A stretch of DNA of 64,000 nucleotides from Kutzneria sp. CA-103260 (GTDB taxonomy: Bacteria > Actinomycetota > Actinomycetes > Mycobacteriales > Pseudonocardiaceae), in the NCBI RefSeq assembly GCF_018263855.1, contig NZ_CP073318.1:6076001-6140000 (forward strand). The letters are read 5' to 3'. Both the position numbers and the translations under genes were made by a program. Below the pieces are notes generated by a model. That model had not been told where the DNA came from, did no database searches, and saw nothing but the letters and a program-made list of their open reading frames with translations. Of this stretch, positions 16,306-24,799 are shown piece after piece; positions within the stretch are counted from its first letter, which is position 1, and each line of letters opens with the position of its first letter.

Positions 16306-17085
16306 CAGGGAAATCCCGTTCTCCGCGGCGATCTGCCGCAGCGCCTGGACGCTGTCCCGGGTCGCCTGCACCGTGCCGCCCTCGGGGACCGAGTGGTGCG
16401 TCTCGATCGACAGGTAGCCGCCGTAGCCGGCGTCTTCGAGGCTGCGCAGCTGGCCCGCCCAGCCCACGATGCCCGCGCCGGGCCGCACCCAGCCCTCGCC
16501 CCGCTGGTAGTCCTTGACGTGCACGTGGGCCACCGCGTCGGCCACCTTGCCCTGGTTGACCGGGTCCGGCTCGGCGTCCCGGAAGCGGGCCTCGTTGGCC
16601 GGATCCCAGACCACGCCCAGCAGGCCCGGGGCCATCTTGCCGAGCAGCTCGTCGGCCTCGGCCACGGTCGCCACCATGCAGGCCTCGTCGATCTCCAGCA
16701 GCAGCGTGAAGCCGGCCGCCCGGGCCTGGTTGGCCGCCGCCGACAGCACGTCGGCCAGCCACGGCAGGTACCAGTCGCGGTCGTCCACCCGCAGGCCGGA
16801 GAACACCCGGATGGCCTGCGCGCCGACCAGGTCGGCGATCTCCATGCCCCGGTCCAGGTGCTCCCAGATGGCCTTGGTCGCCTTCAGGAACGGCGTGTCC
16901 ACCACCGGACAGCTGAACCCCTTCAGAGCGGCTTGGAACTCGCGCAGGCGGCGCTGGTCGTGGTGCACCACGTTGCGGCCGGCGACGCTGCGCAGCTCGA
17001 CCGCCTCCAACCCCAGCGCCTCGCACTCGCGCAGCGCCGTGTCGAGATCGGGGGCGATCTCGTCGGTGATGACGGACAACCGCAT
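16300..17085 (-). CDS. Sugar phosphate isomerase/epimerase-like TIM barrel
   Basis: 261 residues of the xylose-isomerase-like AP-endonuclease-2 superfamily. Likely metal ligands are Glu in LLLEIDEA, Asp in GVVWDPAN, the His residues of VAHVHVKDY and Glu in LSIETHH. The protein begins MRLSVITDEIAPDLDTAL, a common start for hexulose epimerase-type members. It probably isomerises or epimerises a sugar or polyol; the substrate is unknown. It stands alone on the minus strand. Confidence 0.85.
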   Translation of the reverse strand: MRLSVITDEIAPDLDTALRECEALGLEAVELRSVAGRNVVHHDQRRLREFQAALKGFSCPVVDTPFLKATKAIWEHLDRGMEIADLVGAQAIRVFSGLRVDDRDWYLPWLADVLSAAANQARAAGFTLLLEIDEACMVATVAEADELLGKMAPGLLGVVWDPANEARFRDAEPDPVNQGKVADAVAHVHVKDYQRGEGWVRPGAGIVGWAGQLRSLEDAGYGGYLSIETHHSVPEGGTVQATRDSVQALRQIAAENGISLL

Positions 17086-17222
17086 GGCGCTTCCACTCCA
17101 CGATCGGCAGGGTTACCCGTGGAGTACCAGCTGTCCGCCACTCGACGCAACGGCTACCGGCCGTAACGGTCCAGCCCGGCCACGCCTGGGGTGACATATG
17201 GTCGAAAAACCGGCCCCGGGGT

Positions 17223-18179
17223 TTACAGCCGCAGACTCACCACGTTCGACCGGCGGGCCGTCTCGAACCCCAGCCGAAGATTCACCTCCACCATGTGCGT
17301 GTTGTCCGCCCCGGTGTTCGTCCAGATCTCCCGCAGCCCGTCGCGATCGGCGGTGAACCAGCGCAGCATGGCCGCCTTCATCGCGAGACCCAGCCCGTGC
17401 CCGCGGTGGGCGGCGAGCACGGCGGTGTCGCCCTGCATGAGCCGCATCGGATTCAGCGGTCGGTACTCCAGCTCGGTGAGCCCGACGACCTCGCCGTCGG
17501 GATCGACCGCGACGACGGTCCGGCACTCGACGCCGTGCTTGGCGAGGCCGGCTTCGACGCGCCGCACCCGGTCCACCGACCATTTCGGCGTCACGAGGCC
17601 GGCCGGGGCGTCGGCGATGGCGTTGCGGGCGCTCGCGTACGACTCGACGACGTCATCGGGTGCGGCGCCGATCCAGCGCACCAGCCGATACCCCTCGGGC
17701 ACGGCGACCTCCCAGCGTCCCCGGTCCACCTCACCGAAGTTGAGGATCTGGGTCAAAGTGGTGTGCACGGCCCGGAAACCGAGGGCCTTCGTCCAGTGAT
17801 CGCCCGCTCCGCCCTCGGTGACGTGCCGGCCCTCGATGCTGGTGCGGCCACGCTCGCGCAGCACGGGAGTGATGGCGCGCAACAGTTCCGTGGCGATGCC
17901 CTGCCTGCGGAACTCCGGGTGCACGAAGAGCTGCGCGATGGCCAGGTGTTCGTTGCCGTCGACCGGCAGATAGCTTGTCGCCGCGGCAACGAGCCGGCCA
18001 TCGAGGTGCGCCTGCCACATCAGGCGTTCGCCGAGGTGCACCGGGGGCACGGCCAGCACGGCGGCAGTGGCCTGCCGGGTCGGCGTCGGCAGCTCCGGAT
18101 AGTCGACGGCGTAGACCGCACACCGCATCGCGTGGTACTCGTCGATGTCGACGTCGCTGCCCGGCTGAATTTCGATCAC
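17223..18179 (-). CDS. Double-GNAT acetyltransferase, paralogue 1
   Basis: 318 residues with two GNAT modules. The acetyl-CoA motifs are VHPEFRRQGIATELLRAI in the first half and AHRGHGLGLAMKAAML in the second. It starts at a GTG that overlaps the stop of the upstream paralogue (GTGA), so translation is coupled. It aligns along its whole length with the gene at 18176 (LPVDGNEHLA, GYRLVRWIG and VRRVEAG in both). Acceptor substrate unknown; the tandem GNAT layout recalls mycothiol synthase but the motifs differ. Confidence 0.87.
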   Translation of the reverse strand: MIEIQPGSDVDIDEYHAMRCAVYAVDYPELPTPTRQATAAVLAVPPVHLGERLMWQAHLDGRLVAAATSYLPVDGNEHLAIAQLFVHPEFRRQGIATELLRAITPVLRERGRTSIEGRHVTEGGAGDHWTKALGFRAVHTTLTQILNFGEVDRGRWEVAVPEGYRLVRWIGAAPDDVVESYASARNAIADAPAGLVTPKWSVDRVRRVEAGLAKHGVECRTVVAVDPDGEVVGLTELEYRPLNPMRLMQGDTAVLAAHRGHGLGLAMKAAMLRWFTADRDGLREIWTNTGADNTHMVEVNLRLGFETARRSNVVSLRL

Positions 18180-19156
18180 AGGCCGGCCAGCTCCCGGTTC
18201 ACCACGGAATACCGCCGCACGGTGGCGAAACCGAGGCGGTGATTGACATCGGCCATGTACTGGTTGGCGGTGGCGGTGGAGGTCCACACCCGGCGCAGGC
18301 CGGCCTTGTCGGCGGTGATCCAGCACAGCATGTGGGCCTTCATGGCCTGGCCGAGCCCGAGACCGCGATGGGCGGCCAGGACGGCGGTGTCGCGTTGGGC
18401 GGCGAGCTCGGGCCGAAAGGGCTGGAGATCGAGCTCGGTCACGCCGACCACCTCGCCGTTCGGGGCGACAGCGGCGACGACCCGGCGTTCGATGCCGTGC
18501 TCGCGGTAGCCGGCCTCCAGCCGCCGAACCCGTTCCACGGTCCAGTCGGGGGCCCGGAAGGCGGACTCCCCGGGCGGGGCGTCGCCGATGGCGTGCCGAG
18601 CCCGGGCGTAGGACTCGACCAGGTCTTCGGGCGCGTGCCCGATCCAGCGCACGAGCCGGTAGCCGGGCGGCGGCTCGACCTCCCAGATGGCCGGGTCGAC
18701 CTCGGCGAACTCCAGGATCTGGAAGACGGAGATGTTGACCGTGCGGAAGCCCCGGTCGGCGACGAACCGAGCCCCCGGGGAGTTGGGTTCCACCTGGGAG
18801 ACCTCGACGACCACCCGGCCGCGCTCGCGCAGGGCGACCGCCCCGGTGCGCAGCAGTTCCGAGCCGATGCCCTGCCGCCGCAACGCGGGATGCACGACGA
18901 TCCGGGCGAAGGCCAGGTGCTCGTTGCCGTCCACGGGCAGCTGGGCGATGAGGCAGCCGGCCAGCCGACCGTCCAGACGAGCCGTCCACAGCAGGCGTTC
19001 GCCCAGGTCGACGTCGGGATCGCGGAGCCGGGCCAACACGGCGTCCCGGGTCGGCGGCGGCGATTGCGGGTAGTCGACCAGGCTCGCGGCCCGCTGCAAC
19101 TCGTGGTACTCGTCGACGTCGGCTTGCCGCCCGTCGACCAATCGCACTTCCAGCAC
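18176..19156 (-). CDS. Double-GNAT acetyltransferase, paralogue 2
   Basis: 326 residues. The two acetyl-CoA motifs are VHPALRRQGIGSELLRTG and AHRGLGLGQAMKAHML. Start GTG at 19156 (VLEVRLVDGRQADVDEYHEL). It is the upstream member of a tandem pair with the gene ending at 17223 and shares its four-base stop/start overlap. The two copies have diverged but keep conserved blocks, indicating an old local duplication. Confidence 0.87.
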   Translation of the reverse strand: MLEVRLVDGRQADVDEYHELQRAASLVDYPQSPPPTRDAVLARLRDPDVDLGERLLWTARLDGRLAGCLIAQLPVDGNEHLAFARIVVHPALRRQGIGSELLRTGAVALRERGRVVVEVSQVEPNSPGARFVADRGFRTVNISVFQILEFAEVDPAIWEVEPPPGYRLVRWIGHAPEDLVESYARARHAIGDAPPGESAFRAPDWTVERVRRLEAGYREHGIERRVVAAVAPNGEVVGVTELDLQPFRPELAAQRDTAVLAAHRGLGLGQAMKAHMLCWITADKAGLRRVWTSTATANQYMADVNHRLGFATVRRYSVVNRELAGL

Positions 19157-19187
19157 CAACCCACTATGGCCGCTCAACGCCGTGCGG

Positions 19188-19721
19188 TCAGGCGAATTCC
19201 GGTTCGATGATCCACATGTCCACCCGCAGCGACCGCCCCTTGGACGTGACCTCGATCGGGGCGGCGCCGCTGAGCCGGGCCCCGAGCGCCCGGGCCACGG
19301 CCACACTGGCCACGTTCTCGGCCTCGATCTCCAGCAGCACGTGCGGCAGCCCCACGGTGCGCAGCGCGAACCCGGTGATCACCTGCCCGGCCCGCACGGC
19401 CAGGCCCTGCCGCCGGTGGGCCTTGCCGACCACATAGCCGGCCAGGCACAGCGCCGGCCGCAGGAACACCATGCCCAGCGGCACGTCCTCGCCCGGCCGG
19501 GTGATGGCCAGGTGCAGCCGGTTCTCCTCGACCCGGGTCCGCCGCATGGCGGCCAGGTAGTCCCGGGCCGCGGCCAGGTCGAACGGCGTCACGATGGGCG
19601 TGCGCAGCGCCACGTCGGGATCGTCGAACAGCTCGACCATCGCCGGCAGGTCGGCGTCGGTGAAATCCCGCAGCAGCAGGCCGTTTCCGGTGAGGACCAG
19701 CGGCGATGCGAACGGGTTCAT
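19188..19721 (-). CDS. GNAT-family acetyltransferase (RimJ/RimL-like)
   Basis: 177 residues. The N-terminus TGNGLLLRDFTDADLPAMVELF is typical of the RimJ/RimL group. The acetyl-CoA loop is GKAHRRQGLAVRAGQVITG and the C-terminal ENVASVAVARALGARLSG is the usual second signature. It ends 31 bp upstream of the double-GNAT operon in the same direction and may be co-transcribed. It is divergent from the CocE-type hydrolase. Confidence 0.88.
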   Translation of the reverse strand: MNPFASPLVLTGNGLLLRDFTDADLPAMVELFDDPDVALRTPIVTPFDLAAARDYLAAMRRTRVEENRLHLAITRPGEDVPLGMVFLRPALCLAGYVVGKAHRRQGLAVRAGQVITGFALRTVGLPHVLLEIEAENVASVAVARALGARLSGAAPIEVTSKGRSLRVDMWIIEPEFA

Positions 19722-19760
19722 GCCGCAACAATGCCAGAGACACCCGTTCGGCAACGCCCG

Positions 19761-19773
19761 TACGATCCGGGCC
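19761..19773 (+). promoter_or_regulatory. Putative -10 of leaderless CocE gene
   Basis: TACGAT, seven bases, then ATG at 19774, with no ribosome site. Confidence 0.45.
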
Positions 19774-21330
19774 ATGCGCTTCATCATGGACACCGACGTG
19801 CCGGTCCCGACCCGGGACGGCATCGCGCTGGCCAGCAACATCTGGCGGCCGGCCGACGAGCGCCCCGCGCCGGTGCTGCTGTTGCGCACCCCGTACGGCA
19901 AGGACGACGTGGCCAGCTACGGCGGCAACCGGCCCAACCTGTTCGCCCTGCTGGCCGCCGGCTACGCGGTGGTGATCCAGTGCTGCCGGGGCACCGCCCG
20001 CTCCGGGGGCGTGCACGTGCCGCACGAGACGGAGGCCGCCGACAGCGCCGACACCATCGGCTGGCTGCGGGAACAGCCTTGGTGCGACGGCAACATCGGT
20101 GGCTTCGGCGCGTCCTACCAGGGCGCGGTGCAGTGGCAGTCGGCCGAGTTGTTGCAGGCCATCGCCCCCACGTTCGCCACCGCCGACTTCTACCGCGCCC
20201 CCTGGTACTCCCCCGGCGGCGCGATGTCGCTGCACACTGTGCTGACGTGGATCACCGCGAACGCCGCCGGCGAGGCCATGAAGGCCGGCGCGGTCGGCGA
20301 CCTGCCGGAGATCATGCGGCAGCAGTTCGACGCGCTGCCGACCAGGGACCATCCCGTGCTGGCCAAGCACTTCCCTTGGCTGGACACGGTTTTCGCCCAC
20401 CCGGACCGGGATCAGTACTGGCAGCAGCTGGCCGCCGCGGCCAAGGCCCCCGCGCTGAGCGTCGGCGGCTGGTACGACGTCTTCATCGACGAGACGGTCC
20501 GCGGGCACAACGAGCGGCTGGTCATCGGGCCGTGGACGCACCTGAGCACCGACTACCGCGGGGCCAACCTCACCGAGGCGCACCTGCGGTTCTTCGACCA
20601 GTGGCTACGGGGCAAGCCCGACGACTCGGCGCCGGTGCGGATCTTCGTGATGGGCATCGACCAGTGGCGGGACGAGCCGGCCTGGCCGCTGCCCGACACC
20701 CGTCGGATGGACTACTTCCTCGGCGACGGCACACTTTCCGGCACCACGCTCGCCGAAGGCTCCCTGACCTATCGGTACGACCCGCTCGACCCCGTGCCCA
20801 CCCTCGGCGGCAACACCCTCGCCGCCGACGCCGGTCCGCGCGACCAGCGCCCGGTCGAGGCCCGCGACGACGTGCTCAGCTTCACCGGGCCCGCGCTGGC
20901 CGACCCGTTGGAGGTCACCGGACACGTGTCGCTGACCCTGTTCGTGTCCAGCTCCGCCGTAGACACCGACTTCATGGGCAAGCTCGTCGACGTCCACCCC
21001 GACGGCGCCGCCGTCAACCTGTGCGAGGGCATGCTGCGCGCCCGCTACCGCAACTCCCTGTCCACGCCGGAACTCCTTGCGCCGGACCGGGTCTACGAGC
21101 TGACCCTGGACCTTTCGGTGACGTCCAACGTGTTCCTCCCCGGCCACCGGATCCGATTGGACGTCACCAGCAGCAACTTCCCGCGCTACGACCGCAGTCC
21201 CAACACCGGCGGGGTGGTCGCGGCCGCGGGCAAGGACGATGTGGTGGTCGCGGAGAACACGGTGTACTTCGGCGCGGCCCGCCCCAGCCGGCTGACCCTG
21301 CCGGTGATCGACCGCGGGCCGGCCGGCTGA
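19774..21330 (+). CDS. CocE/NonD-family serine hydrolase
   Basis: 518 residues. An alpha/beta-hydrolase domain with the nucleophile Ser in GGFGASYQG, the likely Asp in VGGWYDVFID and the likely His in IGPWTHLST is followed by the jelly-roll beta domain of X-Pro dipeptidyl-peptidase-like acylases (LTLFVSSSAVDTDFMGKLVD, HRIRLDVTSSNFPRYDRSPN). Members hydrolyse esters (cocaine esterase), amides or glutaryl groups. There is no signal peptide, so it is cytoplasmic. CCRGTARSGG replaces the usual DVRGRGRSEG stretch. Confidence 0.9.
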   Translation: MRFIMDTDVPVPTRDGIALASNIWRPADERPAPVLLLRTPYGKDDVASYGGNRPNLFALLAAGYAVVIQCCRGTARSGGVHVPHETEAADSADTIGWLREQPWCDGNIGGFGASYQGAVQWQSAELLQAIAPTFATADFYRAPWYSPGGAMSLHTVLTWITANAAGEAMKAGAVGDLPEIMRQQFDALPTRDHPVLAKHFPWLDTVFAHPDRDQYWQQLAAAAKAPALSVGGWYDVFIDETVRGHNERLVIGPWTHLSTDYRGANLTEAHLRFFDQWLRGKPDDSAPVRIFVMGIDQWRDEPAWPLPDTRRMDYFLGDGTLSGTTLAEGSLTYRYDPLDPVPTLGGNTLAADAGPRDQRPVEARDDVLSFTGPALADPLEVTGHVSLTLFVSSSAVDTDFMGKLVDVHPDGAAVNLCEGMLRARYRNSLSTPELLAPDRVYELTLDLSVTSNVFLPGHRIRLDVTSSNFPRYDRSPNTGGVVAAAGKDDVVVAENTVYFGAARPSRLTLPVIDRGPAG

Positions 21331-21421
21331 CCGCCCCGCCACCCGGACACCACGCCACCCCACCCCACCCTCCACCCACCGCCTTTCACACAGGCAAATG
21401 CCACATGTGCGCCACAGTCGA

Positions 21422-21460
21422 CTTTTTTCGCCACATGTGGACCACATGTGGCGAAAAAAG
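21422..21460. repeat. 39-bp near-perfect palindrome with T/A flanks
   Basis: CTTTTTTCGCCACATGTGG (21422-21440) is followed by one A and then its exact 19-base complement (21442-21460). It contains two copies of the palindrome CCACATGTGG, and a third partial copy (CCACATGTGC) lies at 21401-21410. It sits between convergent genes. The T-run is on the 5' side and the A-run on the 3' side, the reverse of a normal bidirectional terminator, so a protein-binding role is equally possible. Confidence 0.85.
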
Positions 21461-21470
21461 AGGGGCGAGG

Positions 21471-22097
21471 CTAGCGCCAGGTGACCAGGTCGTCCAGGGG
21501 GATGCGCTTGGGGCGGTTGGTCAGCTTGGCCGGCACGCGGCGGTCGTTGTCGTCGGAGTAGCCGAGGGTCATGATCCCGGCCAGGCCGACGTCGGCCGGC
21601 AGGCCGACGACCTCCTCCAGACCGTCGGCGTGCGGGCCGAAGAAGCCGGTGGCCAGGCCTTCGTTGGCGGCAGCCATCTGGAGCATCACGAGCAGGCTGC
21701 CGCTGTCGAACCACCAGTACGGCACCGGCCACTGGCCCTCCTCGCCGTCCTCGGTGACCTTGTCCGGCTGCTGGTACCGCTCGTGGTAGGAGGCCTCGCG
21801 CACGCCGATGACGATCAGCACCGGGGCGACCGAGACCCACGGCCCCACGCCGGACTCCAGGTAGGGCGGCTCGATGAGTTCGGCGACCTTGCCGCGAATC
21901 TCAGGGTCGGTGACGACGATCAGCCGGTGCCCCTGGCTGAAGCCGGCGCTGGGCGCGCGGTGCACGACCTGCACGATCCGGCGCACCACGTCCTCGGGCA
22001 CCGGGTCGGGGCGGTAGCTGCGCACCATTCGGCGGGCGCGGAGCACATCGGCGAAGTCCACGGGCATCTCCTCGGATCGATCGGCGTCACGAACCAT
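21471..22097 (-). CDS. Nitroreductase-family FMN oxidoreductase
   Basis: 208 residues. The N-terminal ARRMVRSYRPDPVPEDVV and HRAPSAGFSQGHRLIVVTD motifs bind FMN, and TGFFGPHADGLEEVVGLP plus ILGY-like IMTLGYSDDND close the fold. It reduces nitro, quinone or enone groups, or acts like a coenzyme-F420/FMN-dependent reductase. The chosen ATG at 22097 overlaps the upstream methyltransferase stop by 11 bases, implying coupling. The internal ATG at 22067 (MPVDFADVLRAR) is the alternative start. Confidence 0.88.
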   Translation of the reverse strand: MVRDADRSEEMPVDFADVLRARRMVRSYRPDPVPEDVVRRIVQVVHRAPSAGFSQGHRLIVVTDPEIRGKVAELIEPPYLESGVGPWVSVAPVLIVIGVREASYHERYQQPDKVTEDGEEGQWPVPYWWFDSGSLLVMLQMAAANEGLATGFFGPHADGLEEVVGLPADVGLAGIMTLGYSDDNDRRVPAKLTNRPKRIPLDDLVTWR

Positions 22098-22812
22098 TCC
22101 CGGGCCGGGAACGGGCCGTCAACAGCACTGCGTGCTTGCTCACCCGAACGTCGCCGGTGACCTCGGCCCGCAGAGCCGACAACTCCTCGTCGGTGAGGTC
22201 GCGGTCGACGCAGCTGGCCAGGTAGGCCACCACCGGCTCGGCGGTCGGCACGACCAGCTCGTCCTCGTAGCGGACCAGCTCGACGTCGTCGAACTGCGCC
22301 GCCAGCAGCTCGACCGCGTTCTCGGCCCGGAACGAGAGATTCATGGCCTCGGGAAAGGACATCGGCAGCCCGGCCCGGGCGGCGATCTCCCACAGCTGCG
22401 CCATGTGCCCGTCACCGTTGGTGCTCGCGACCAGCCAGCCGCCGGGGCGCAGCACCCGCCGCAGCTCGGCGATGCCCCGGGCCGGATCGTCGACGTGGTA
22501 CAGCATGTGACACGCGACCGCGCCGTCGAACGAGCCGGTCGGGAAGGGCAGGGCGTCGGCGCTGCACCGGGCGGCCGCGAATCCCTTGTCCCGCAACGCG
22601 GTGCACATCGCCGCGGAGGAATCGGTCGGCACCAGCTGGAAATCCGGCTGGTACGGCCACAGCGCCCCGGTGCCGGCGCCGACCTCCAGCACGCGACGGC
22701 CGCTCGGCAGGTGGTCCCGAACCCAGTCGTGCCACGGGGTCGGATTCGTGCCGTAGCGGTGCAGCTCGATCCGGGCCGAGAGCTTTCCGGTGGTGCGGTA
22801 CTGGAGGCTCAT
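22087..22812 (-). CDS. Class I SAM-dependent methyltransferase
   Basis: 241 residues of the UbiE/type 11 methyltransferase group. Motif I is VLEVGAGTGALWPY, the acidic residue after beta-2 lies in LVPTDSS, and motifs ADALPFPTGSFDGAVACHML and LRRVLRPGGWLVAS follow. The acceptor is unknown. It forms a two-gene operon with the nitroreductase, suggesting joint modification of a small molecule. Confidence 0.9.
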   Translation of the reverse strand: MSLQYRTTGKLSARIELHRYGTNPTPWHDWVRDHLPSGRRVLEVGAGTGALWPYQPDFQLVPTDSSAAMCTALRDKGFAAARCSADALPFPTGSFDGAVACHMLYHVDDPARGIAELRRVLRPGGWLVASTNGDGHMAQLWEIAARAGLPMSFPEAMNLSFRAENAVELLAAQFDDVELVRYEDELVVPTAEPVVAYLASCVDRDLTDEELSALRAEVTGDVRVSKHAVLLTARSRPGNGS

Positions 22813-22897
22813 GCCCCCACCATGCCGTCTTGACGAGGCGAACGCCGACAGTCTAACTTCGGACCGTCCAACAATGGACTGTCAGAGGGGACACCAC

Positions 22898-23536
22898 ATG
22901 GCCGAGACTGCTGCCCGCGCCGACGTCGAGGTGGCCGGCCCGGAACGGCTGATCTACTTCTCGGACGCGGTGATCGCCATCGCCATCACGCTGCTGGCCC
23001 TGGAGCTGCCGACGCCGACCTCCGGCGTGCACGGGGACGCCGGCGTGCTGGCGTTCTTCGGCGAGCACGCCGAGGAGTACCTGGCCTTCCTGATCAGCTT
23101 CGGGGCGGTGGCCATGCACTGGCTGATCCACCAGCGGTTGTTCCGCCACGCGGTGGGCCTGGACGGCCGGCTGATCCGGTGGAACCTGTTGTGGCTGCTC
23201 ATGATCGTGCTCATGCCGTGCACCACCAAGCTGCTGACCAGCGAGGTCGACGCGTTCCCGGTCCAGTTCACGGTGTACGCCGCCGACCAGGCGCTGGCCG
23301 GCCTGTTCCTGCTGCTGGCCGTGGCCGACCTGCGCCGGTTCCACCTGCTGCGGGCCGACGCCCCGGCCGAGGTGATCAGCGACGCGATGGAGTTCATGAC
23401 GGCGGTGGCGGCGATGTTCGTGCTGTCGATCCCGGTCGCGTTCGTGACGAACTGGGCGCTGCTGTGCTGGTTGCTGCTGCCGGTGGTGCGGGCCATCGTG
23501 CGCTTCGTGGGACGGCGGATCAGCGCCACTGCGTGA
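22898..23536 (+). CDS. TMEM175-family (DUF1211) potassium channel-like membrane protein
   Basis: 212 residues with about six hydrophobic segments. The first carries the family hallmark YFSDAVIAIAITLLALEL, the FSDxxxAI selectivity-filter-like motif of TMEM175 channels. It is a single-repeat bacterial form, which should assemble as a tetramer in the cytoplasmic membrane. The start has AGAGGGG upstream; an earlier in-frame ATG at 22873 is less likely. It overlaps the convergent MFS gene by 17 bp. Confidence 0.9.
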   Translation: MAETAARADVEVAGPERLIYFSDAVIAIAITLLALELPTPTSGVHGDAGVLAFFGEHAEEYLAFLISFGAVAMHWLIHQRLFRHAVGLDGRLIRWNLLWLLMIVLMPCTTKLLTSEVDAFPVQFTVYAADQALAGLFLLLAVADLRRFHLLRADAPAEVISDAMEFMTAVAAMFVLSIPVAFVTNWALLCWLLLPVVRAIVRFVGRRISATA

Positions 23537-24725
23537 GCAGCCGCCGGCCGGCCCAGACCACCAGCACCAGCTCGACCAGGCCGAACAGCACCAGGACGGT
23601 GAGGCTGGGCAGCGCGGTGAGGGCGACGCCGATGCCCAGCACCGGCAGGGCGAGACCCAGGTAGAAGGCGAGGAACACGCCGGCCAGGGTCTCGCCGCGC
23701 AGCTCGGGCGTGGCCAGCGAGCCGACCATCGCGAGGGTGACCCGGAAGGTGAGGCCCATGCCAGCGCCGCCGAACAGGGCGCCGCCCCAGAACAGCAGCA
23801 CGCTGCCGGCCAGCACACCGGCCGGGATGGCAGCCAGGGACACGATCATCGCGCCCAGCCCGGTGATCAGCTGCTGACGCAGCGGCTGCCCGACGAACAG
23901 CAGCTGCGCGCCGGCCGCGGCGGCGAAGACCGAGGTGGACAGCAGGCCGCCGACCAGCGGCGACGCGATGTGGAAGGAGCCGGCCAGCAGGGTCGGAGAG
24001 ACGGCCGAGACCAGGCCGCTGAACATGTTGCCGACGAAGGCGACGGCGGCCGCGGCCCAGAACACCGGCCGCACGTGGGGCGGCACGGACACGCGCTGCG
24101 GACGGTAGCGAAGGCGGTCTTCGCTGCGCTCGACGGTCTCGGGCACGTGCCGCACGGCGAGGGCCACCGCCACCAGCAGGACGAGGAAAACCAGGTACGG
24201 CACGGTCAACGGCGCGGTGACGTAGCTGGCCAGCACCCCGCCGACCACCGGCCCGAGGCCGAGGCCGGCCATGTTGAGCATGGACGAGAACAGCCCGGCG
24301 TCCCGGCCCGGGTGGGCCACGGCTCGCAACTCGGCCAGGTGGGCGGTGGCGGTCGCGGTCAGCGCGCCGATGCCGGTGCCGCAGACGAACCGGGCGATGA
24401 TCAGGCCCGGCACCTCCGGCCAGGCCAGGAACAGCACCGCCGCGACGATCTCCGCCAGCACCGAGGCCAGCACCATGCGGCGACGGCCGATCCGGTCGCT
24501 GATGTGTCCGACCAGGTACGTGCTGGCCACCACGCCGATCGCGTACGCGGCGAACACCACCGTCACCACAGCCGTGGGAAAGCCGTCGCGCGCCTGGTAG
24601 AGCCGGTAGAGCGGGGTCGGCAGGGTCGAGAACGCCAGCGACACCCCGAACGCGGCGGCCACCGCCCAGAAGCCGCCGCCGTGTCCGAGCCGAGTCGGGC
24701 GCTCGACCATCAGCGAGGAAGTCAT
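23520..24725 (-). CDS. MFS transporter (drug efflux type)
   Basis: 401 residues with twelve predicted membrane segments. The conserved loop GHISDRIGRRRMVLASV lies between segments 2 and 3, and GTGIGALTATATAHLAEL is motif C-like. It is divergent from a LysR regulator (24800) whose start is 74 bp away, with a perfect inverted repeat between, so LysR control of efflux is likely. The substrate is unknown. Confidence 0.9.
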   Translation of the reverse strand: MTSSLMVERPTRLGHGGGFWAVAAAFGVSLAFSTLPTPLYRLYQARDGFPTAVVTVVFAAYAIGVVASTYLVGHISDRIGRRRMVLASVLAEIVAAVLFLAWPEVPGLIIARFVCGTGIGALTATATAHLAELRAVAHPGRDAGLFSSMLNMAGLGLGPVVGGVLASYVTAPLTVPYLVFLVLLVAVALAVRHVPETVERSEDRLRYRPQRVSVPPHVRPVFWAAAAVAFVGNMFSGLVSAVSPTLLAGSFHIASPLVGGLLSTSVFAAAAGAQLLFVGQPLRQQLITGLGAMIVSLAAIPAGVLAGSVLLFWGGALFGGAGMGLTFRVTLAMVGSLATPELRGETLAGVFLAFYLGLALPVLGIGVALTALPSLTVLVLFGLVELVLVVWAGRRLLTQWR

Positions 24726-24740
24726 GTCCCTACGATGCGA

Positions 24741-24755
24741 TCGATTGTTGATCGA
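24741..24755. promoter_or_regulatory. Putative LysR operator
   Basis: TCGAT-TGTTG-ATCGA is a perfect 5-bp-arm inverted repeat located between the MFS and LysR start codons. Its size and A/T content fit a LysR recognition site. Confidence 0.45.
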
Positions 24756-24787
24756 GTCCAACGAAAGATTCTTGTCTCAGTTATCGA

Positions 24788-24799
24788 TATGATGCGTTA
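24788..24799 (+). promoter_or_regulatory. Putative -10 of leaderless LysR gene
   Basis: TATGAT, six bases, then ATG at 24800. There is no ribosome site. Confidence 0.5.

Noticed and set aside
21422..21460. Calling the 39-bp palindrome an ordinary rho-independent terminator
   Set aside because: The U-tract is on the wrong side for both convergent genes; listed as a repeat instead.
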